From Basidiobolus meristosporus CBS 931.73 (Eukaryota; Basidiobolomycota; Basidiobolomycetes; Basidiobolales; Basidiobolaceae), in contig MCFE01000511.1 of NCBI GenBank assembly GCA_002104905.1, forward strand, positions 1 through 64,000: a stretch of DNA of 64,000 nucleotides, written 5' to 3'. This document shows positions 56,990 to 64,000 of this stretch, one piece after another; the first letter of the stretch is position 1, and every line of letters starts with the position of its first letter. The notes under the pieces are model-generated. The model was not told where the DNA came from and made no database searches. It was given only the letters and a program-made list of their open reading frames with translations. Made by a program: the position numbers and the translations under genes.

Positions 56990-58374
56990 TGTTGTAAAAA
57001 TTTGTATTTCCACCTAAATATTCACCTAACTTAGTGACTTAGATCATTACCTTCAAATCCTAGAGAATACTGACCAAATTCCTTGTTGGGATTTACTTAG
57101 AATATTTTCACCAAAATACCAGGTACCCAAAACATGAAAATTCTCAAAGTTGTCCAAACAGCCCCAAACTTTACACACATGTTTTTGAGACCTTCCTTAG
57201 CCTATTCTATGTGTTTGTAATGCTAAGACCAGGTAAAGTATAAATACTACTTTTACATTCAATAATTCATTAAGTGAAAACCACATAATCTACTTGTTCT
57301 CCAAATCACTTCCAATATCTCCAAGACTCTTACAACAGGTTATGAGCCCCAAGCTGTCACTCTCTACAATGTCTACTACTGCTATTACTGGAATTTTTTC
57401 CTCTGCTGAAAAGTTGGATGGATCTAACTACCAAGTGTGGAAGGTGGAGATGAATATGCTGCTACAAGAAAGAGGCCTTTGGGATTTTGTCATGGGAGAA
57501 GAATGCCCTCCTAAAAACGTGGGAGAGGAAGCTTTAAAGTACCAGAAAAAAGAACAAAGTGCCTTTAACTGCATTTGCCTTAATGTCAAGGACAAATTGC
57601 TAATTCAATGCTCAAGAGCAAAAACGGCAAATAATGCCTGGAAAGCATTGGAAGACACCTACCAGTCATGTTCAGCTGCCAAGAAAATGTATCTGAGACA
57701 AAAATTCTTTACTACAAATATGCTGCTAGGAGAAGAAATGAAAAATTCAATTAACAGAATTACCCTGCTGGTAGATGAGATGGAATCTGTGGGTGTACCA
57801 ACTACTGATGAGGATGTGATAGTTACCATCCTGAATAGCCTGACAGACAAGTTTCAGGGCCTTGTATCAGCCCTAGAGTCCAGAACTGAAGATTTGACCT
57901 TAAATTATGTATATGGAAGGCTCCTGGATGAAGAATTAAGAAAATCAAGTGCCAATAAGAAGGAAGAAGAAAATGCTTTAATAAGCAATGATAGCCAACA
58001 AAGGAGGTACCCAAGACCCTACAAAGGCAACAGCAACCAGTTTTGTAACTACTGCAAAAGGAAAGGACACACATCAGACCGGTGTCTCAAAAAGAAAGAT
58101 AATCAGCAAAAGATGCCTGAATATGGAAATGCTGCAACAACTGAAGATAGACTATTCAGATCTGCACTAAATATGACCACAAAAAGGATTCTCAGATGTG
58201 GTATATTGACTCTGGAGCATCTCAACACTTTACACACCAAAAAGAACTTTTTACCCAATATCAAGAAATTCCAATTAAGAAGGTTTTCATGGGTGACAAT
58301 AGAACACTTGATGCAGTGAGAGAAGGAACTATCCAAGTAAACCTTAGAAGCAGTGAAGGAAGCCATACACTGAC
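56990..58374 (+). mobile_element. Copia-A element 3, truncated after the protease
   Basis: 5' LTR 56990-57337, primer-binding site GGTTATGAGCCCC at 57338-57350, gag start at 57369 (MSTTAITGIFSSAEKLDGS), zinc knuckle CNYCKRKGHTSDRC near 58,045. A one-base loss near 58,180 shifts the frame just before the protease motif, and a stop follows near 58,318. It ends at 58374 where a chromovirus LTR begins. Confidence 0.92.
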
Positions 58375-59879
58375 TGTTGTATCCAAGAGAAAGTGTAATA
58401 AAACTCTTGAATGGTTTAACTGAACCAAATGGACAATTAAGTGCAGAATCTTAGAATTGTCAGAGAGTGGCGGAAATATTAGCAGAAAGATTCTGATCTA
58501 ATATTGGTCTTAGATATAGCTGAGTTGGCTATAAAGACAATGATAATTGTTTGCTAGGCAGGCTAGGCTTAGTGTTCTTTGGAGTGCTAGATATAGTAGG
58601 CTTGGATAGAAACTAGAATGGAATTGTTGAATTCTTATTTTTGCTGAGACAGAATCTAAATTTTGTTGAGACAAACACTAAACCAAAAGGTTCAGTAAAC
58701 TTTATTTATACTTTTCTGATCAAGTTGAATTAGTAAGTGCCAAGGGACTGGATTGATTGAAATCAATTTGGGTGTTCATAGGTGCGTTGTGGTGGTGTTT
58801 AGGTACTCCTGGGAGAAGCTACACAACTCAAGGTGTGTGAGGTGTCTGATGGGTGCAATAACCTCTGGGTCTAAACTGCTGGTGTCTTTGTCAGTATGTC
58901 TCTATGGTAAAAGCTCCTGCTTCTCTAGCTTCCTAGGTGCTCCAAGTGTCTCCAAAGGCCTCTGTGTGTCTTGTGCACTACCCTGAAAAGCTCCTTGATG
59001 GCAGGTCTGAGATGTACTGTTGAAGGCAGGTGCAGTGATCAACTGCTAATCAATAAGGTAGAAGTGTTACTGATAGAAGGGATGATTTATTGATGAGGGA
59101 TTGCTTTCCCTTAAATACTTTTCCTGATTGCCAAGTGATTACTAATGACAAGGTTCTAGAAGATTCTAGGTATCAGTGGAATTCTTGATGACATCACCAT
59201 GAGCTAAAAATATGCCAAGAATGTCCTGGAAGGTTCTAAAAGGCACAGCACTCTCAACCAATCAGGAATCAGTAGTCTGAAACCTGTGCAACATAGAAAT
59301 ACCATATATGGTATTGAAATGGTAGGGATGGTAACACAGACCTAGGTCATGTGTCACGGGTACTGACGCGGGTACTTGCCTTATATAGATACATCTACTG
59401 ATCACAAAGCTGAATAACATCTGGGATAACTAATGCTAATAACTAATCAGGGTAAACATCATATGGGGATAATACTGATAATATGGGCAAAAGAAGAATG
59501 GGATAATACTGATAAGATAAAATATGGATAAGTATATCATAATGACTATATAAATAAACTTGTCTGTGGGAGGTATGTTTACCCTACCACAGCGTAAGAT
59601 ATATGAAAATTACATCATCAATCAACTGATGTCTTGGCAACTGCACAGTGGTTGGATAGATCTCAGATGACTAATCACCTGGGAAGGCTTGGCAGATAGG
59701 TTGATAACGTAATGACCATTTGAAAATAGATCAGGTGTGATAGCTAAAAATAGATTCTGAGGTGGGATAAAATAAACTGTAACTGGAATCTGTTATGTTT
59801 GGGTTAGGGAAAATCAGTTAGGGTACTAGATTTTCTAACAGAGTAAAATTGGCTAAGTTTTAAATGTTGATGCACAACA
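58375..59879 (-). repeat. 1.5-kb chromovirus LTR (family Y)
   Basis: On the minus strand it starts TGTTGTGCATCAAC (59879) and ends GGATACAACA (58375), giving TGTTGT...ACAACA termini. A purine tract, GGAAGGAAGTGA, stands directly before it on the minus strand, as a polypurine tract before a 3' LTR should. Interior pieces recur at 13133-13560 and 13870-14325. The 5 bases before it, CTGAC, are a candidate target duplication; the other end is not in the window. Confidence 0.75.
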
Positions 59880-60262
59880 TCACTTCCTTCCAGAAGAGGA
59901 GTTTTTTGATACCTTCTGGGTTCCTCTGTGGCTCCAATACTGATCAATAATGGCAACATCATCAAAGTTGGTGTAAGGTTCCCAGGTGTTGTGTTTGGCA
60001 GCATAGCCTTTCCACTTGACTAAATAAAGGCAATTTGGTTCTTCTCCTTCATGGTCCACAATAGCTTCAACTTCATAGGATTCCAAAGTTACTGGGTCTT
60101 GAGAAATAAGTTTGAGTGAAGAAGGTGAAAAGTTTTTGGGTAGCAGTGCTCCAGTGTTATCCTGAAGTACATAAGATCCTCCAGTAGTGCGTCTGACAAC
60201 CTTGAATGGTCCTTCATACTTTGGGTCAAGCTTAGATTACCGGATTGGATCTAGTGTCTTAG
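59880..60262 (-). pseudogene. Chromovirus integrase C-terminus with chromodomain
   Basis: Reading leftwards: SKLDPKYEGPFKVVRRTTGG (GPY/F module), LLPKNFSPSSLKLISQDPV, then a clear chromodomain, YEVEAIVDHEGEEPN, YLVKWKGYAAKHNTWEP and YTNFDDVAIIDQYW. A stop near 60,238 and the junction with LINE sequence at about 60,262 show truncation. The chromodomain itself is intact with its aromatic cage positions filled (Y, W, W). Confidence 0.9.
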
Positions 60263-60368
60263 GTTAGGGGAGGGAAAGTCACCAAGGTAGGTGAAATCTT
60301 TATTTGATTTCAGACAAGTCTAACTACAAATAAAGAAGCCAGCTGGGAATAGAAGATTCCCAAAGTAA
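60261..60368 (-). mobile_element. LINE 3' end, copy 1 (short)
   Basis: Severely 5'-truncated LINE tail: GGCTTCTTTATTTG-like block, AATAAAGATTTCACC, hairpin TCACC/GGTGA, then CTTTCCCTCCCCTAACCTAAG. It lies at the junction with the chromovirus. Confidence 0.8.
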
Positions 60369-60645
60369 AGGGTTAGGGGGGAGGAAAGTCACCAAGTGGT
60401 GAAATCTTTATTTACTTATGACAAGTATCTAAAGAAGCCATGTTAATCTGAAGTAATTCCTAGAAAGCTAGGTCTGAGAGATATCTTCCTGGTAAGCCAG
60501 GTCTGAGAGTTGAGAAGCTGAGTGGTACTATATTTCCTAGTTAGCTAGGTCTGAGAGAGGTTTCCTGGAAAGCCAGGCCTGAGAAGTGAGAATCTGAATA
60601 TATCTGAGCTAAGTTATACTGGTTTGCGGTAGCTGAATTGTGGCC
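60369..60645 (-). mobile_element. LINE 3' end, copy 2
   Basis: Second 5'-truncated tail, ending CTTTCCTCCCCCCTAACCCT and abutting copy 1 directly. Its upstream part carries the four-hairpin array at 60459-60577, which the main LINE lacks. Confidence 0.8.
60459..60577. repeat. Array of four covarying 5-bp hairpins
   Basis: CCTAG-AAAG-CTAGG (60459-60472), CCTGG-TAAG-CCAGG (60488-60501), CCTAG-TTAG-CTAGG (60536-60549), CCTGG-AAAG-CCAGG (60564-60577), each followed by TCTGAGAG or CCTGAGAA. The A-T/G-C exchange preserves the stem in each unit; the units alternate as a dimer. Confidence 0.85.
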
Positions 60646-60713
60646 AGGGTTAGGGGGGGAGACAGTCACCAACAGGTGAAATCTTTATTTCAGTTGAAAC
60701 AAAGAAGCCAGCG

Positions 60714-63482
60714 CTACTGCTGTAGCTTTGATACAAGAATGTGTAGCTGAGGGGAATTTGTAGGTAAGTTAATAAGAAGTGATGATAGTTCTTCAGTGCT
60801 CAAGACACTGTTCAGTGGGAAGGGGGGTAGCAAGAGAGTTAAGAATGACTTGTGAACAACATTAATGAGGGGAATGTGATAAGGATTGATATTCATCATA
60901 AAGGGAGTGTGCTGCTGCAGATATTGCTGCCAAAGGTCTGTCAGGTACTTCTGGTAGGCCAGCTTGGGTTTTTCTGACTGCAGAATATAGTGAGCAAACT
61001 TCTTGACTTCAGGATCTCCAAGTATTGTTCTCCAGCAGGAGTCAGGTGTTGTGTGGTGTGTTCTCTTCCAGGCCTTAATCAATGGGTTGTTGCAGTTGTG
61101 AAGTCTGAGGTATAATCTGGTTCTAAGGTAGAGAAGTCTGATCTTATAGGGCATAAACCCAAAAGCACCAAGAATAGCATGTCTGTAGGGGCATTCAGGC
61201 AAATGAGGCACCAAGGAGGTAATGCACCATACTGCAAACTTGTCAAGCTTAGTGCAGTCTCTAGAAGTAAGAGAGAGAAGTGGTAAGCCAAATTCCAGGA
61301 CAGGGAAGACAAACTGCTTGAGTAGAAGGAGGCAGCTGGGAGCTGAAGTTGTAGGAGGAGTAACAGCCAGTAGCTTGTGGAGTGCCTGTCTTGCCAGGAT
61401 AATTCTCTTCTTCAGGTGTGCTCCAGAGTCTAGTCCAGTAGGAAGGAAAGGAAAGCCAAGATATGTAGCAGAAACCTGAGCAGGTAGAGTGGAGTTCTCC
61501 AAGTTGATAGGAGAGCCCAAAGGTACTGTCTTTGCAATGGAAAGCTGGAGATTATTCTTCTGCAGATACTGCTGGATGGTCTGGGAGTCTTGTTGCACAT
61601 TGGAGGAGGATATTCTGATGTCATCAGCAAAGAGAGTAACCAGGCAGTCAGCTGAGAGTCTTGGGAAATCATTCAGGAAGATGGCAAACAGTATAGGACC
61701 AAGCACAGAGCCTTGAACCACTCCATTAGGAACTGAGAACACAGCTGATTGCTCACTTGGGTGCAGAATTCTTGCTTGTGGATCCAGAAACAGAGACCTG
61801 ACAAGGAGGGTGAGAGAGGTACTGGAGAAGCATTGCAACTTGGACCAAAGCAGATTTCTGTCAACTTAATCAAAGGCCTTAGTAATATCAAACAGAACAG
61901 AGGGATACTTGCACTGGAGAGAGTGATCTTGGCTAAGTATGACTGCATATTCCAAGGAGAGGCCAGGAACAAAGCCAAACTGTGCAGGATGAAACTTGAG
62001 GGAGTCAGAGTAGAGCTCCTGAGCAAGCAGAAGCTCAAACACCTTTCTGCAGGTGGGCAGCAGAGATATTGGCCTGTAGGAGCTAGGATCCAGGTGCTTT
62101 CCTTTACCCTTGTACAGTGGCAGAACATTTGCAAAGGACCATTCCTCAGGAGTAGAAAGCTGGGCTGAGCATTGCTGAAACAGTGGAAGCAGAAGTGCAG
62201 ACATGGCCTTGGTACCAGTCTTCAGAAGCTCATAAGAGATTGTGTCCACACCTGGAGCAGTAGAGTTGGGAAGCCTCTTGAGCACATTATGGATTCTCCT
62301 TTGATCAAGTGCAAGTGGGATGGGCAGAGTCTTGAAGTCAGGATGAAAGCCAGGAGTTGAGTACTGCTTTGTAGAGAAGAAGATGTTAGCCAGCTGTTCT
62401 GTTGAAGGTAACTTCCTGGAAGAGGGCCTCATTGCCCTGTAGAGTCTTGATACTGTTCTTGTTATAGAGTTGGAAGATTGCAGAGGCAAGGAACTCATAA
62501 TATGATCCCAGAGCTGAGTATGCAGAGTGTGGTGAATTGCCTTGGAGTGGTGTATTGCTGTCAGGAGGAGTTTCTCTGTTTTTGGGTTAGGGAAACTCAG
62601 GTAGCTTTGTTGCAGGGCTGAAACAATGGATTCCCATTTTCTTGAGGTAACAGCAGTAGTCTTGCATGGCAGTGAGAGGGAGGCAGACACCAGAATCAGA
62701 TGCTTCACAAAGAGCCAGGCATAGTTGAGATCATCTGGCAGAGAAAGTAGCAAACTGGCAAGCTTCAAGTAGTTCCCAAAGTCTTTCTTCTGATTCTTGG
62801 TAGCTTTGTGGGTGAGCACAGTAAGTTTTGGCAGCTTCTTCTTCACAACTGGTTGCATAGAAAGGGACCAGGCTGGATGGTCAGAGGCTCTCAAGGATCC
62901 TAGCTCAGCTCCAGAGAATTGCTTAACTTCATTCACAATGTAGAGGGCAGCAGCAGAAGGGCAGATCCAGTCAACACATCTTTTCTCAGATTGAGCACCT
63001 AGTGCTAGCAGGTGGCTTTCTCTCAGGAAGTTCAGTAGGAATGTAGACCTTGGCTTCATTCTTGCAGTCAGAGTAGTCTTGTTCTCAGGATGGGGAATGT
63101 TGAGATCTCCAAGCAAGATAACAGGTGTTAATATAGATTGTTGGTATTGCTGAACCTTCTGGCATATAACTTGCACTTCTTGAAGGGCAAGACTTGGAGG
63201 CAGATAGCAGAGCACCAGACTGATAGTTGGCAACTGGAGAGCAGCACAGTAAGGGGAGTAAAGAGGAACACAGAGCTGAGGAGTATTGATGGTAGAAGAG
63301 ATGAAGCAGATAGAGGAGGTATTCTTTGTTCTAGGAGTAGAAAAGCAATATAGATTAGTCAAAAGTATAGAGGGTAGCTGGACATCAATCAAACACAGGA
63401 GGGAAAATCTTGAAAGAAGTCTTTCTAGAGTTGGTCTTGATGGCTGTATGCTGTTGCAGTTAAGCAACAGAACTTCAGGTAG
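60714..63482 (-). pseudogene. LINE ORF2: endonuclease and reverse transcriptase
   Basis: Nicks target DNA and reverse-transcribes the element RNA. Endonuclease motifs in order: VLLLNCNSIQPS at the very start, PVILLGDLNIPH (the GDFN box), RCVDWICPSA and ASDHPAWS (the SDH box). RT: NVLPLYKGKGKHLDPSSYRP, ISLLPTCRKVFELLLAQELY, QFGFVPGLSLEYAV, DITKAFD, then VVQGSVLGPILFAIFLNDF and the catalytic FADD of VTLFADDIRISSS. After the RT comes a helical tail to 60714. A single TAA at 61865-61863, directly after DITKAFD, interrupts the frame; the rest is open in the same frame. There is no ATG near its beginning, and it is contiguous and in frame with ORF1 across a TGA. Confidence 0.93.
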
Positions 63483-64000
63483 TCAGGCAGAGGTTGTAGC
63501 TTCTTCAGAGGCAGCATTGATAATGTGACCTGCAGAGTCCCAGAGCTCTTCAAATGGTGCATCACTTAAGTCAGCAAGGAGGGAAATGGCATGATTCTTG
63601 AGGAAGTATGCCACATCATAGGAGGGGGCTTGTCTCTTGATGGCAGCAAAGAAAGACAGAATGGCAACATGGGCTGGAGGCTTGTTGAACAGTAGAGAGT
63701 CAGAGGATTCAGATTCTTCAGGCACTATCTTGAAGTCAGTTTTCAGCCAGTTAAGGTTCTTCTCCACAAAGGTAACAAATGGGTCAGCAATGTTTTGGTC
63801 TAGGATAACCTCCAGAATCTTCCCTTTTCTCCAGGCCAGGTTGACAATTCTTGAGAGCTGAATATTGCATGCCTTGAGTGCTTTCCTGATGTTGGAAATG
63901 GGAGTCCAGGGAACTTGCTTCAAGTACACCACAGTCCAGGTAGAAGCTGGTGGTAGGTTTGCTGGGGGCTTGTAAGTCCTTCTGTGTTGCAATGGAGCTG
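63483..64000 (-). CDS. LINE ORF1, 3' part
   Basis: Open from the window edge to TGA at 63485-63483 (about 172 codons). No zinc knuckle is seen in this part. It contains TWTVVYLKQVPWTPISNIRK, LKACNIQLSRIVNLAWRKGK and ILEVILDQNIADPFVTFVEK, which could be the end of an RNA-binding fold followed by a helical region (FFAAIKRQAP, EELWDSAGHIINAASEEA). No family match is claimed. No ATG occurs in the visible part, so the start is beyond the edge. Confidence 0.8.
   Translation of the reverse strand, partial: APLQHRRTYKPPANLPPASTWTVVYLKQVPWTPISNIRKALKACNIQLSRIVNLAWRKGKILEVILDQNIADPFVTFVEKNLNWLKTDFKIVPEESESSDSLLFNKPPAHVAILSFFAAIKRQAPSYDVAYFLKNHAISLLADLSDAPFEELWDSAGHIINAASEEATTSA

Larger units (their letters stand above)
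60646..64000 (-). mobile_element. LINE-type non-LTR retrotransposon, cut by window edge
   Basis: Minus-strand element with ORF1, ORF2 (APE endonuclease and reverse transcriptase) and a 3' tail ending AATAAAGATTTCACC, TGTT, GGTGAC and a C-run followed by CTAACCCT. The 5' end lies beyond the right edge. Two termination codons are visible: TGA between ORF1 and ORF2 and TAA inside the RT. No poly(A) tail was found at the 3' junction; the end is sequence-defined. Confidence 0.93.

Noticed and set aside
60646..60660. Telomere repeat array at the LINE ends
   Set aside because: Only one TTAGGG-like unit per LINE tail; the window continues with transposons on both sides, so this is not a chromosome end.
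1..64000. tRNA, rRNA or CRISPR loci
   Set aside because: None recognised on reading both strands; the initiator-tRNA-like segments are 12-13-base primer sites, not tRNA genes.

Overview
The window reads as nuclear DNA of a fungus, probably an early-diverging (non-Dikarya) lineage such as Mucoromycota or Zoopagomycota. Evidence: short spliceosomal introns (mostly 55-95 bp), Zn2Cys6 regulators, a velvet protein and a two-finger GATA repressor type known from fungi, plus a cobalamin-trafficking MMADHC homologue, a pathway reported from early-diverging fungi and largely missing from Dikarya. The lineage is an inference; no rRNA or other marker is present.

Layout. 1-24.9 kb is an AT-rich, nested transposon graveyard: a decayed Ty3/gypsy chromovirus, a DDE transposase relic, two inverted copies of an unrecognised repeat family (X), two near-complete Ty1/copia elements (6629-11310 and 18916-23601, family A), gypsy fragments, and a truncated second copia family (B). 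24.9-30.2 kb is GC-rich with no convincing gene. 30.2-55.2 kb is the gene core: velvet regulator (-), MMADHC (+), Fep1/SreA-like GATA factor (-), two tandem Zn2Cys6 regulators (-, the second frameshifted), a small membrane protein (+), COPI beta-prime subunit with 17 exons (-), TFIIE beta (+), ribosomal protein eL19 (-) and a full-size ABCB transporter (+, one frameshift). 55.3-64 kb is again transposons: copia-A LTRs and a truncated copia element, a chromovirus end with a 1.5-kb LTR, and a non-LTR retrotransposon (LINE) running off the right edge.

Functionally the core mixes housekeeping genes (COPI vesicle coat, RNA polymerase II initiation, ribosome) with regulators and transport. COPB2/TFIIE beta and eL19/ABC are divergent pairs sharing short promoters; MMADHC/GATA and TFIIE beta/eL19 converge. 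Exon structures for velvet, MMADHC, the Zn2Cys6 genes, beta-prime-COP, TFIIE beta and eL19 were worked out by hand and close in frame. The most notable points are the LINE with a UGA-CUA junction between ORF1 and ORF2, its three abutting 3' ends that each end in CCCTAAC-like sequence, a covarying hairpin array, half-tRNA primer sites in both copia families, the unrecognised family X, and mosaic (gene-conversion-like) similarity between the tandem Zn2Cys6 paralogues.
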